Source: Macrostomum hystrix
Taxonomy: Eukaryota > Platyhelminthes > Macrostomidae
Reading direction: 5' to 3'
Assembly (NCBI GenBank): GCA_950097015.1
Contig: CATNEN010000001.1
Span: 5,875,001 to 5,939,000, forward strand
DNA: 64,000 nt
Shown here: positions 50,825-61,109 of the stretch, piece by piece
Layout: each line of letters starts with the position of its first letter
Position numbering within the stretch: the stretch's first letter is position 1
Position numbers and translations under genes: made by a program
Notes under the pieces: generated by a model
The model's database searches: none
What the model was told of the DNA's origin: nothing
Seen by the model: the letters and a program-made list of their open reading frames with translations, nothing else

Positions 50825-51632
50825 AACTAAGTGTTTAAGGTAAATAAAAAATGAGACGGCCACATAATTGTAAAAATAAATGAAAACTTTAGTTTTTCTA
50901 AAAAAAACAATGGTACAACACATCGGGGTTAGCAAAAACGTTAGTGACGTAATATAAATTGAGCAATCATTAGCAAAACACAATGATATAGTTAGAAAAA
51001 AATACTATTTATCTGTCTGTAATAACTTTTTTAAACCAAAAAACTGATTAACTATTAAAAAGCTTATTTTCTCAGCGATAATTTTGAGCACGTTTCTCAA
51101 AGCAACAGGTGAACAGACAAGTAAATAGCAAAGTAGGAATGACACAGAAAGAATGAGTAAAAAGTTTCGAATGATTTCAAAATAGGCAACGGTTGTTTAG
51201 TAAATGATCAGTTTGTAAATCTTAAATGGCAGCATTCGAATTAACAAAACACTTTGTTATGCAAACAATATAGTCAAGCCATACATCACATTGAGTACAC
51301 AATGACATCGGAATGTTTAAGTTAATAGAAATAACAAAGCGTTAAAAACCATAAACTAAAAAATGTATTGAATGAGACTCTTAAAAAACGAACTCATAAG
51401 CTGGAGAAAAGGCTTAATAAATGAAACTAATAAATAAGGCAGATTTGGCCGCTAAAAAAAGCTGTGTATAATTTATAAAAAATATCTTCCGGAATCACAG
51501 AAAAAATAAATTCTGCCTAGTTTAGTGGCAGTTAAACTTCATTCATTATTATCACTAGCTTTAACACAAAATACTCCAGCAGTATGTCATATCAGCTTGT
51601 TGTCAGCTGCAAATAACGACGACTCTGATTCT
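50825..51632. other. AT-rich intergenic DNA, probably containing a 3' untranslated region
   Basis: No gene seen. The part next to 51632 should be the 3' untranslated region of the acidic membrane protein on minus. No convincing polyadenylation signal was located. Confidence 0.5.
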
Positions 51633-54600
51633 TCACTCCTCAGCTTCAGTCCTACCCTCCTGAGCTTCTGGTTCTTTCTCCCCGGCCTCAGGTTCTTTCT
51701 CCTCGGCCTCAGGTGCATTCTCCTCGGCCTCAGGTAATTTCTCTTCGGAATTAGGTGTATTCTCTTCGGACTCAGGTGCATTCTTCTCGGCCTCAGGTGC
51801 ATTCTTCTCGGCCTCATGTGCATTCTTCTCGGCCTCAGGTGCATTATTCTCGGCCTCATGTGCATTCTCCTCAGCCTCAGGTAATTTCTCCTCGGTCGCA
51901 GGTGCTTTCTCCTCGGAATTAGGTGCATTCTCCTCATTAGGTGCTGTTTTATCGGCCTCGAGTATTTTTTTATCAGCCCTAGGTTTCCTCACCTCCTCCC
52001 TAGCGGACTCTTCAGCATCAGGGTTGTTCGCATCAGCTTCGGACTCTTCCGGCTTCTCCTTCAGCTTCTCTTCGACAGAATCCTCATTTAGCTTCTCCTC
52101 AGTAGTCACCTTAAGCTTCTCTTCGTCAGATTCTTCCTTAGGCTTCTCTTCGTCAGATTCTTCCTTAGGCTTCTCTTCGTCAGATTTCTCTTTCAGGTTC
52201 TCCTCGTCAGATTCCTCTTTCAGGTTCTCCTCGTCAGATTCCTCCTTCAGCTTCTCCTCGTCAGATTCCTCCTTCAGCTTCTCTTTGTCAGAATCCACAT
52301 TTAGCTTCTCCTCCGTAGTCACCTCCTTAAGCTTCTCTTCGTCAGATTCCTCCTTAAGCTTCTCTTCGTCAGATTCTCCCTTAGGCTTCTCTTCGTCAGA
52401 TTCGTCCTTCAGCTTCTCTTCGTCAGATTCCTTCTTCAGCTTCTCTTCGTCAGATTCTCCCTTAAGCTTCTCTTCGTCAGATTCGTCCTTTATCTTCTCT
52501 TCGTCAGATTCCTCATTTAGCTTCTCCTCAGTAGTCACCTCCTTAATCTTCTCTTCATCAGATTTCCCCTTCAGCTCCTCCTCGTAAGATTCTTCTTTAA
52601 TCTTCTCTTCGTCAGATTCTTCCTTAAGCTTCTCTTCGTCAGATTCCTTCTTCAGCTTCTCTTCGTCAGATTCCTTCTTCAGCTTCTCTTCGTGAGATTC
52701 TTTCTTCTGCTTCTCTTCGTCAGATTCCTCTCTCAGCTTCTTTTCGTCAGACTCTTCTTTAAGTTTCTCTTTGTCAGATTCTTCCTTAGGCTTCTCTTCG
52801 TCAGAATTCTCCCTAAGCTTCTCTTCGTCAGATTCCTCTTTCAGCTTCTCTGCGTCAGATTCCTCCTTTAGCTTTTCTTCGTCAGATTCCTTCTTCAGCT
52901 TCTCTTCGTCAGATTCCTCCTTAAGCTTCTCTTCGTCAGATTCTTCCTTAGGCTTCTCTTCGTCAGATTCGTCCTTCATCTTCTCTTCGTCAGATTCCTC
53001 ATTTAGCTTCTCCTCAGTAGCCACCTCCTTAAGCTTCTCTTCATTAGATTCCTCCTTTAGCTTCTCTTCGTCAGATTCCTCTTTCAGCTTCTCTTCGTCA
53101 GATTCCTCCTTCAGCTTCTCTTCGTCAGATTCTTCCTTAGGCTTCTCTTCGTCAGAATTCTCCCTAAGCTTCTCTTCGTCAGATTGCTCTTTCAGCTTCT
53201 CTTCGTCAGATTCCTCTTTCAGCTTCTCTTCGTCAGATTCCTTCTTCAGTTTCTCTTCGTCAGATTCCTCCTTCAGCTTCTCTTCGTCAGATTCTTCCTT
53301 AAGCTTCTCTTCGTCAGATTCTTCCTTAGGCTTCTCTTCGTCAGAATTCTCCCTAAGCTTCTCTTCGTCAGATTCCTCTTTCAGATTCTCTGCGTCAGAT
53401 TCCTCCTTCAGCTTTTCTTCGTCAGATTTCTCCTTCAGCTTCGCTTCTTCAGATTCCTTCTTCAGCTTCTCTTCGTCAGATTCCTCCTTAAGCTTCTCTT
53501 CATCAGATTCTTCCTTAGGCTTCTCTTCGTCAGATTCGTCCTTCATCTTCTCTTCGTCAGATTCCTCATTTAGCTTCTCCTCAGTAGTCACCTCCTTAAG
53601 CTTCTCTTCATCAGATTCTTCCTTCAGCTCCTCCTCGTCAGATTCTTCTTTAATATTCTCTTCGTCAGAATTCTCCCTAAGCTTCTCTTCGTCAGATTGC
53701 TCTTTCAGCTTCTCTTCGTCAGATTCCTCTTTCAGCTTCTCTTCGTCAGATTCCTCTTTCAGCTTCTCTTTGTCAGATTCCTCTTTCAGCTTCTCTTCGT
53801 CAGATTCCTTCTTCAGTTTCTCTTCGTCAGAATTCTCCCTAAGCTTCTCTTCGTCAGATTGCTCTTTCAGCTTCTCTTCGTCAGATTCCTCTTTCAGCTT
53901 CTCTTCGTCAGATTCCTCCTTCAGCTTCTCTTTGTCAAATTCCTCTTTCAGCTTCTCTTCACTGGATTTCTCATTTAGCTTGTCTTCATCAGTTTCCTTT
54001 TTAGGCTTCTCCTCAGTAGGCTGATCCTTCAGCCTATCTTTATCAGATTCCTCTTCACGATTCTCCTCTTCGATTTCTTTTGTAAGAATTTGACAGTCTG
54101 TTACCTCGTTAATATCAGAACCTGATTGTAATTCTGGCTTAACAAAGAATGGCTTTTTCTGATGACTATCTTTAATGAGATCTTCGTGTTGAATGTTAAC
54201 GGAAAATCTAATTTTTTCAGGTTTTTCCTCAGATGATGACGAACTTTTTGACCTGGGCTTCTTCGACACCACGTCATCGGAGTCCTTCTTCGACTCCTCG
54301 TCATCGGAATCCTTCTTCGACTCCTCTGCATCGGAGTCTTTCTTTAACTCCTCGGCATCGGAGTCTTTCTTCGACTCCTCGGCATCGGAGTCTTTCTTCG
54401 ACTCCTCAGCATCGGAGTCTTTCTTCGACTCCTCGGCATCGGAGTCCTTCTTCGACTTCTTGGCATCGGAGTACTTCTTCGGCTTTTGGTCCTCGGAGCC
54501 ATTCATCAGCTTATCATCATGGGAGTCCTTCTTCGACTCCTCGGCATCGGAGACCTTCGACTTCTCTGCTTTGGAGTCCTTCTTCGACTTCTCGGCATCG

Positions 54601-55694
54601 GAGTCCTTCTTGGACTCCTCGTCATCGGAGTCCTTCTTGGACTTCTCGTCATCGGAGTCCTTTTTCGACTTCTCATCATCAGAGTTGATATTCGGCTTCT
54701 CATCATCGGAGTCGATCTTCGGCTTCTCATCATCGGAGTCAATCTTCGACTTGTCATCATCGGAGTCAATCTTCGGCTTCTCATCATCGGAGTCCTTCTT
54801 CTGCTTCTGGTCCTCGGAGTCATTCATCAGCTTATCGTTATCAGAGTCCTTCAATGAATCGAGTTTTTTACTTTTTATATCATCTGCGTTGGTGTTTCTC
54901 TCGTCAATAACTAGTTCTAGAGTGAGACTCTCGCTCAATAACTGGTCACGTTGGTTTCCACCGGCTGGTATAATGACTGCAACAGCGGAAGCGGTGTTCG
55001 CTCGATCACCTTTCTTCTTGTTATCGTCGTTACTACTATCACTTTCATTTCTGGCCTTTTTAGCTTTCTTTTTCTTCTTCTTATCTTTGCGCTTTTGTCT
55101 GCTTTTACTGTTGCTCTTGTCGCCACTGCTGCTTCCCTTGCTTGCTTCAGAATCGCTGCTACTTTTGCTACCGCTGCGTGTTTCTTCGTTCGGCTGCTCA
55201 AATCGGTCAGGAATTTTTAAATCCTTTTCATCGATAGACTTCATAACGCTGGGACTTGGGCGGCGGGCGATGTTGCTAAATGAATCATCCGACTGCAACT
55301 GCGGCTGCGGCCGTCTTGCAGGCAAAACGGGAGACGGTTTCTCGCCAGCAAAGAATGACACATCATTGTCAGAAACTGTTCCAGCATTGGATCCTGGAAT
55401 ACGATCAGCTGTGGCAGTTGACGAGTTGGCATCTTCATTAACAATACGAGCGGTATCCGGGTGCCTATCTGAGGCGGACCGATTGGAATTCAGCAGGGGT
55501 TTCAACGATTCCGGATCACGCGGCGAGCCAGATGCGGCTACGCGCAGCTGCAACGAGGATGACTCCGCCGACTGTTCTTGCCGACAACAGATTCGACGCT
55601 TTATGGCCAAAATGATGGCAACTATGATGAGGAGTATGGCGTAGCTGAGCATAATGCCCAACGCCAAAGATAGCGACCCATCTATCGCTGCCAT
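51633..55694 (-). CDS. Membrane-anchored acidic repeat protein (1,353 residues, intronless)
   Basis: Single open frame from ATG 55694 to TGA. Residues 8-31 form one hydrophobic helix (ALGIMLSYAILLIIVAIILA) followed by KRRICCR, suggesting a signal anchor with a short outside N-terminus and a possible palmitoylated Cys pair. Residues about 40-190 are polar and Ser/Pro-rich. A Lys cluster (KRKDKKKKKKAKKAR) follows. The remaining 1,000 or so residues are 9-residue repeats: first SKKDSDAEE/PKIDSDDEK types, then EESDEEKLK types, ending in NAPEAEK-like 7-residue repeats. SDEE and SDDE repeated about a hundred times are consensus casein kinase 2 sites. No family recognised; the layout (one membrane helix plus KEKE-like tail) recalls triadin-type proteins, without sequence evidence. 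The repeats are a coding 27-bp minisatellite. Confidence 0.82.
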   Translation of the reverse strand: MAAIDGSLSLALGIMLSYAILLIIVAIILAIKRRICCRQEQSAESSSLQLRVAASGSPRDPESLKPLLNSNRSASDRHPDTARIVNEDANSSTATADRIPGSNAGTVSDNDVSFFAGEKPSPVLPARRPQPQLQSDDSFSNIARRPSPSVMKSIDEKDLKIPDRFEQPNEETRSGSKSSSDSEASKGSSSGDKSNSKSRQKRKDKKKKKKAKKARNESDSSNDDNKKKGDRANTASAVAVIIPAGGNQRDQLLSESLTLELVIDERNTNADDIKSKKLDSLKDSDNDKLMNDSEDQKQKKDSDDEKPKIDSDDDKSKIDSDDEKPKIDSDDEKPNINSDDEKSKKDSDDEKSKKDSDDEESKKDSDAEKSKKDSKAEKSKVSDAEESKKDSHDDKLMNGSEDQKPKKYSDAKKSKKDSDAEESKKDSDAEESKKDSDAEESKKDSDAEELKKDSDAEESKKDSDDEESKKDSDDVVSKKPRSKSSSSSEEKPEKIRFSVNIQHEDLIKDSHQKKPFFVKPELQSGSDINEVTDCQILTKEIEEENREEESDKDRLKDQPTEEKPKKETDEDKLNEKSSEEKLKEEFDKEKLKEESDEEKLKEESDEEKLKEQSDEEKLRENSDEEKLKKESDEEKLKEESDKEKLKEESDEEKLKEESDEEKLKEQSDEEKLRENSDEENIKEESDEEELKEESDEEKLKEVTTEEKLNEESDEEKMKDESDEEKPKEESDEEKLKEESDEEKLKKESEEAKLKEKSDEEKLKEESDAENLKEESDEEKLRENSDEEKPKEESDEEKLKEESDEEKLKEESDEEKLKKESDEEKLKEESDEEKLKEQSDEEKLRENSDEEKPKEESDEEKLKEESDEEKLKEESDEEKLKEESNEEKLKEVATEEKLNEESDEEKMKDESDEEKPKEESDEEKLKEESDEEKLKKESDEEKLKEESDAEKLKEESDEEKLRENSDEEKPKEESDKEKLKEESDEKKLREESDEEKQKKESHEEKLKKESDEEKLKKESDEEKLKEESDEEKIKEESYEEELKGKSDEEKIKEVTTEEKLNEESDEEKIKDESDEEKLKGESDEEKLKKESDEEKLKDESDEEKPKGESDEEKLKEESDEEKLKEVTTEEKLNVDSDKEKLKEESDEEKLKEESDEENLKEESDEENLKEKSDEEKPKEESDEEKPKEESDEEKLKVTTEEKLNEDSVEEKLKEKPEESEADANNPDAEESAREEVRKPRADKKILEADKTAPNEENAPNSEEKAPATEEKLPEAEENAHEAENNAPEAEKNAHEAEKNAPEAEKNAPESEENTPNSEEKLPEAEENAPEAEEKEPEAGEKEPEAQEGRTEAEE

Positions 55695-55872
55695 GGTAGC
55701 GAATACTTTTCGATGACTTCAGCGAGCTGTCAATTGTCTAGACGCTCTTGTCCGCAACTGAAAGGTGCATGATTTGGCAGTTTTTCAAGCTTAATTACAA
55801 AGGAAAGCTCAAGCATTATCAACCCAGTTTTGTGCAATTTTTTCCAGGTTAACTAAAAAAACTTTTTAATTA

Positions 55873-56135
55873 TGGGGAGGGCGAGTGACAGAGCGGTCTA
55901 AGGTCCCTGAGCTCGCAAAAGCTTGGTGGTTTGTCCTGCAATTCACTCCCTTGATGGCCAGACCAAAGGCACAGCGAAATTGTACACTGCCTGACGATGA
56001 GAAAGTCAGGGCAGATGTACACACATGCGTGAGTGTGTGCTCAGGATTCAGCAGAATTGCCTCATCGCTGGCTGTGGGTGGACTGTAACCAAATGATATG
56101 CCAGTGCCCACCCACAGCCTTCCTCCAAGTATACT
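55873..56135 (+). mobile_element. SINE family A copy, head damaged
   Basis: GGGCGAGTGACAGAGCGGTC and AAGGTCCCTGAGCTCG from the head, then CACTGCCTGACGATGAGAAA and GCCTCATCGCTGGCTGTGGG, ending in a TTATTATT tail. The region between head and body is deleted. Confidence 0.75.
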
Positions 56136-56389
56136 CGTAGTTGTTATTATTAGACTCGTAAATCAATGCACCTAAAATACCCACCGTTTGAAACTCAACC
56201 TACTCAAGACTTGACAATGAATATTTACAAAGTAATAATTAGCTAACACTTCACGACGTTTTAAAAGCAATTAAAAAGCGCAAAATATAAAAACATATAT
56301 ATTTTTTTCAAGAATACATAGAGAGAAATAGAAAAAAATAGAACTACACCTGGCAGGCTGCAAGCAGCCAGTTTTTGCCAGATGTACAG

Positions 56390-56645
56390 TCAAGGCACAG
56401 CCGCAGCGAGTGCGCGGCGCATCCGAGACTGTGTACGGCTGTCACAGAGTTACTGTGGGGGGTCGCCACTCCACCCTTTCTATTCCCCAGCTTGCGGCTG
56501 GTACCCAATCACAGCTGGGTGAACTGGAGCAATACGTGGTTAAGTGCCTTGCTCAAGGACACAGGTCGCCGCCCGGTCCGGGAGTCGAACCATGGACCTT
56601 TAAGTCCTGAGTCTGACGCCCTAACCACTAGGCCACGGCTCCACG
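56390..56645 (-). mobile_element. SINE family B, near full-length copy
   Basis: On minus: head GTGGCCTAGTGGTTAGGGCG and GGTTCGACTCCCGGACC (A and B boxes), central core GTGTCCTTGAGCAAGGCACT and CTCCAGTTCACCCAGCTGTG, then GGATGCGCCGCGCACTCGCT at the 3' end. Best family B reference. The central core resembles the V-type conserved domain of animal SINEs (from memory). Confidence 0.8.
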
Positions 56646-56944
56646 AATACAATAGTTTGTATATTGTATATACGAGATATATATATATTATATATTACTT
56701 CATGCAACAAGCACTGAAGAAAAAGTCTAAAACCTTCTGAAGATAATAAATTAAGATATTATATAAAAAATTATGTTACACAAAATCTCGAATACGAAAA
56801 TATGGATACAGAAAAATAGGCATAAGCAAACTCTAACTTAATGAAACCAAAACCAAATTAGATACTAGCTCAGCTACTGCGGGAAGCTTTGAAACTTTGT
56901 ACAGCTTTTAAGTCCATGGACTATGGGTTTGCCACACCCACCCT

Positions 56945-57180
56945 CAAAGGGCGAATAGCTCAGTCAGTAAGATGTCGGACTCTGGATCAGATGGTCCTGA
57001 GTTCGACTCTCGACCTAGTCAAGAACTATTCGTGCAGCCTTTGGCAAGCAGCTTTGCCATGATGTGCTCACAGTCTACTCAGCTCTGTGCGGCAATTCAG
57101 TGGGGTTTGCATGCTGCCGATATGTATCGAAAAATTCCATAGCTAACACGCGGCAGTCAACCGGTGTCCGAGAGAGCCGG
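56945..57180 (+). mobile_element. tRNA-headed SINE, third family (C)
   Basis: Head GGGCGAATAGCTCAGTCAGT and CTGAGTTCGACTCTCGACC has good A and B boxes, but the acceptor stem does not close. Continues into an unrelated body (GTGCGGCAATTCAGTGGGGT, AACACGCGGCAGTCAACCGG). No second copy seen in the window. Confidence 0.6.
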
Positions 57181-57331
57181 GGATTAAATTAATTACATTA
57201 GTTATTAAATTAGGATTAGATTAAAAGCGTTTCAGTGGAGTCCAGGATACCAAGTGTTGATGAAACATTATTTTCATTGTATTCAGCATAATTCTAGTCC
57301 ATCAAATATACATGATGAATGGAGGCGGCAG

Positions 57332-58051
57332 CTAAAGCATGATGACATTATCCGGATCACTAGTGACAGTTAGTGCATTACTAAGCGGCGGTGCAGTTGC
57401 TTCCAATGGACCGATACGCGGCGGCAAAGGTTTATCGGCAGGGTCGCTACAGCTGGCCGATGATGACTGAGTCGCCGCTACTTCAGCAACTCCCGATTTT
57501 AAAGGATCGGTTTCTATTGAAAACGCTGGCTGTGCAGTTGTTTCGCTTATATTATTAGTAAACGGCTGCGTCTCGGCGGCATCCCTGCACTGATCAGGTG
57601 AAGGCTTGTTTATTGTTGACCTAAATGTTCGTCTGCGCAGCTTCAAAATAACAATCAGGATGAGAACACCACTAAGAAATATCAGGACTAAAGGTACAGA
57701 TATACCTAATATCATAATCGTTTGTTTAAATTGATCTTCTTTATTTAAATTGTATATTGACGTTGTTGACACAGTCGTAGCTTCAACATAGTGCGGTGAG
57801 CGAGTAGATGAAAACGGACGCCTAAAACAATCGCCGGCTAAGTGTAGCTGGGCGCACTTTGTCTGCCAAAATGACGTCATAGCTGATTGATCGACAAAGG
57901 CTGATGTACATTCTACAGGGCATGTATCGCATTGTTGTGTGCCAGAGTTGAAGTACCAATCTTTTGGACAAAGGCCTCCGCAATATATTAATTGAATAAA
58001 TAAGAGTACTGCGAATAAGGCAATACTTCCCGATGTAAAATTGCATACCAT
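57332..58051 (-). CDS. Cysteine-rich type I membrane protein, TNF-receptor-like (239 residues)
   Basis: Residues 1-26 are a signal peptide (SIALFAVLLFIQLIYCGG). Residues 28-75 hold six cysteines spaced C-x12-C-x2-C-x3-C-x17-C-x8-C (CPKDWYFNSGTQQCDTCPVE), close to the single cysteine-rich domain of small TNF receptors such as Fn14. After a Ser/Thr stalk, residues about 111-137 form a transmembrane helix (ILGISVPLVLIFLSGVLILI) followed by KLRRR. The 100-residue cytoplasmic tail is Ser/Pro/Thr-rich with no death domain. A TTTTTTCAG acceptor lies about 13 bp upstream of the ATG, so a 5' untranslated exon or trans-spliced leader is likely. The receptor assignment is tentative, based on spacing only. 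Confidence 0.65.
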   Translation of the reverse strand: MVCNFTSGSIALFAVLLFIQLIYCGGLCPKDWYFNSGTQQCDTCPVECTSAFVDQSAMTSFWQTKCAQLHLAGDCFRRPFSSTRSPHYVEATTVSTTSIYNLNKEDQFKQTIMILGISVPLVLIFLSGVLILIVILKLRRRTFRSTINKPSPDQCRDAAETQPFTNNISETTAQPAFSIETDPLKSGVAEVAATQSSSASCSDPADKPLPPRIGPLEATAPPLSNALTVTSDPDNVIML

Positions 58052-58204
58052 TAATATCGTTTGTCTGAAAAAAGCAGTTGATAACAATTGAACAAAAAAC
58101 TGTATTGCAGTAAAGACTTAAGACACAGAAATACTTGAGCTCAATTCTAATATTTATAAACTTATAAAACTATAGCTAAAATCCAAGGGATTCCGACTAT
58201 GATT

Positions 58205-58580
58205 CCTTGAGTCTGAGATTGGGATTCCTTGGATTGGGATTCCTAGTATTTGGATTACTCGGATTGGGATTCCTCGGATTGGGATTCCTCGGATTGGGAT
58301 TCCTAGTATTTGGATTACTCGGATTAGTATTCCTCGGATTGGGATTCCTCGGATTGGGATTCCTAGGATTGGGATTCCTCGGATTGGGATTCCTCGGATT
58401 GGGATTCCTCGGATTGGGATTCCTCGGATTGGGATTCCTCGGATTAGGATTCCTAGGATTGGGATTCCTCGGATTGGGATTCCTCGGATTGGGATTCCTC
58501 GGATTAGGATTCCTCGGATTGGGATTCCTCGGATTGGGATTCCACAGATTGGGATTCCTCGGATTCCTAGACTGAAGTAT
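58205..58580. repeat. 15-bp minisatellite
   Basis: About 25 units of GGATTGGGATTCCTC, with AGTATTTGG and GGATTAGTATT variants. Spacer between the receptor-like gene and the RRM gene. Confidence 0.95.
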
Positions 58581-58584
58581 GGGA

Positions 58585-59185
58585 TTCGGATTCCGCATCG
58601 GTTTAAAAGCTTTTTGTGTCCTAGAGTATCGGTATTAGGACTTCTTAAGATCTTTTACACTATGTGTAAACTCGACCGCTTAACCGTTTATAACGAGCGT
58701 TAACTGCTACACTACGTGTATATCGTCAAAATGTGTTTTTTAAGTAAAATTTTAACAGACAACAAATTCAACTCGTTAGAGAAAACAAAACAATTGAACA
58801 AAACAACATAAAGCACGTATATTAATTTCATTTAAACTTTAATTGCACAATTTGCTTAATTATGAAATGTATGTAAGTCGATAGAGCAAATAATTAAATA
58901 CATCATTTTTGGCGCGAACTGCTACCTTTTTTAAATAGCAAAGACAGCAAAAACAGCTGTTACTGCAAGAATAAAATGGTAAATAATTCGCACGTTTGAA
59001 GCTATTAAAAATGCGTTAAGTAACTTATTACTTAAAATAGGAAAAAAGAAAATAATTTTGCATTAAATGCTTGCTAAAAAAACTACTTAGCAAGTGCGTT
59101 GTAGATAAAAACACAAAACAACATATAAAGCACACGATTTCGCGTTAAAAAAATAAATAAATAAACAAAAATTTTTTTTTTAATT
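58585..59185. other. AT-rich intergenic DNA, nothing recognised
   Basis: No gene or repeat. A poly-T/A-rich stretch (about 59150-59185) precedes the 22-bp array. Confidence 0.5.
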
Positions 59186-59189
59186 TTAT

Positions 59190-60490
59190 GATCTAAGATC
59201 GTAGGAAGTCTAAGATTTGGATTCCAAAAGTATAGGATTTGGATACCTTAAGTCTAGGATTTAGATTCCAAAAGTCTAGGATTTAGATACCTTAAGTCTA
59301 GGATTTAGATTCCAAAAGTCTAGGATTTGGATACCTTAAGTCTAGGATTTGGATACCTTAGGTCTAGGATTTGGATACCTTAAGTCTAGGATTTAGATTC
59401 CAAAAGTCTAGGATTTAGATACCTTAAGTCTAGGATTTAGATTCCAAAAGTCTAGGATTTGGATACCTTAAGTCTAGGATTTAGATTCCAAAAGTCTAGG
59501 ATTTAGATACCTTAAGTCTAGGATTTGGATTCCTAAAGTCTAGGATTTGGATACCTTAAGTCTAGGATTTGGATACCTTAAGTCTAGGATTTAGATACCT
59601 TAAGTCTAGGATTTAGATTCCAAAAGTCTAGGATTTGGATACCTTAAGTCTAGGATTTGGATACCTTAGGTCTAGGATTTGGATACCTTAAGTCTAGGAT
59701 TTAGATTCCAAAAGTCTAGGATTTAGATACCTTAAGTCTAGGATTTAGATTCCAAAAGTCTAGGATTTGGATACCTTAAGTCTAGGATTTAGATTCCAAA
59801 AGTCTAGGATTTAGATACCTTAAGTCTAGGATTTGGATTCCTAAAGTCTAGGATTTGGATACCTTAAGTCTAGGATTTGGATACCTTAAGTCTAGGATTT
59901 AGATACCTTAAGTCTAGGATTTGGATTCTAAAAGTCTAGGATTTAGATTCCAAGAGTCTAGGATTTAGATTCCAAAAGTCTAGGATTTAGATACCTAAAG
60001 TCTAGGATTTGGATACCTAAAGTCTAGGATTTGGATTCTAAAAGTCTAGGATTTAGATTCCAAGAGTCTAGGATTTAGATTCCAAAAGTCTAGGATTTAG
60101 ATACCTAAAGTCTAGGATTTGGATACCTTAAGTCTAGGATTTAGATTCCAAGAGTCTAGGATTTGGATACCTAAAGTCTAGGATTTGGATACCTAAAGTC
60201 TAGGATTTGGATACCTTAAGTCTAGGATTTAGATTCCTAAAGTCTAGGATTTAGATTCCAAAAGTCTAGGATTTGGATTCCTAAAGTCTAGGATTTGGAT
60301 ACCTAAAGTCTAGGATTTGGATACCTAAAGTCTAGGATTTAGATACCTAAAGTCTAGGATTTGGATACCTTAAGTCTAGGATTTAGATTCCTAAAGTCTA
60401 GGATTTGGATTCCTAAAGTCTAGGATTTGGATACCTAAAGTCTAGGATTTGCAGGATTTGGATTCCTCGAGTATCAGGATTGGGATTCCT
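59190..60490. repeat. 22-bp minisatellite with two unit types
   Basis: About 58 units: TCTAGGATTTGGATACCTTA plus AG, and TCTAGGATTTAGATTCCAAA plus AG, with hybrid forms. A block of about 300 bp recurs (59330-59620 compared with 59640-59900). Ends about 35 bp past the RRM gene stop codon, so part may be in its 3' untranslated region. Confidence 0.95.
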
Positions 60491-60523
60491 CGAGTCGGAT
60501 TTTTCCTGACTTTAAATTCCATT

Positions 60524-61109
60524 TCAGTGCTGATGTTGGCTTAGACTCATGGCGGCTATCAGCCTAGCAACCGATTCCTCAGTCGATTGAGCACCTATGC
60601 ACTGCCTCTCGCGGCACGGCATTTTCAGATAATCCATCGACTTGAACCACCTAATAGCTTCAGGCGGGTCAGACAGAGTTGACAAAGCGACAATGCGAGT
60701 CGAATAATTATGGTGCTTAGCAGTTGACGAACTTAACAGACGCGGGTGAGCGGTCGACAGCATCAGCCTGTAGCCATCCATGAGCAGCAGATCCGGATTA
60801 ACGCTATCCACGCTAGACAATAAGGCGTTAGCCTTATTTTTGTCAGCGAATGTAACAAAGCCTATTTGTTTCCGAGTCACGATGAAGACAGAATGCACGG
60901 CGCCGAATCTATCGTAGAAAAACTGACGCAGACTAACCAATGTAGCATTGGGCGGGAGATTTTGTACACAAATACGCAGGCCATTGTTATTGCTACTGCC
61001 AGTAGTATATTTCGTAGAGTTCAATTGACGATACCGGTCCACAAGCAGTGGCCGGCCCATGATTTGATGCAGGCCAGGCCAGTCTAGGACACGTTTAGCC
61101 TCCTCTGGT
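60524..61109 (-). CDS. RRM protein exon 2
   Basis: Starts after TACCCAG and completes the split Arg codon. Contains the end of RRM1, all of RRM2 and the C-terminus (LIAAMSLSQHQH). Confidence 0.87.

Noticed and set aside
52024..55644. Plus-strand frames of 417 and 483 codons (Ser/Phe-rich)
   Set aside because: Complementary reading of the acidic repeat gene on minus, which has a clear start, membrane helix and non-repeat N-terminus.
56949..57020. tRNA gene
   Set aside because: A and B boxes are present but the acceptor stem does not pair, and the sequence continues into a SINE-like body. The same holds for 920-1006 and 62385-62455.
57868..57880. TGACGTCA as a further regulatory site
   Set aside because: It is inside the coding part of the receptor-like gene (Met-Thr-Ser codons) and isolated, so probably coincidence.
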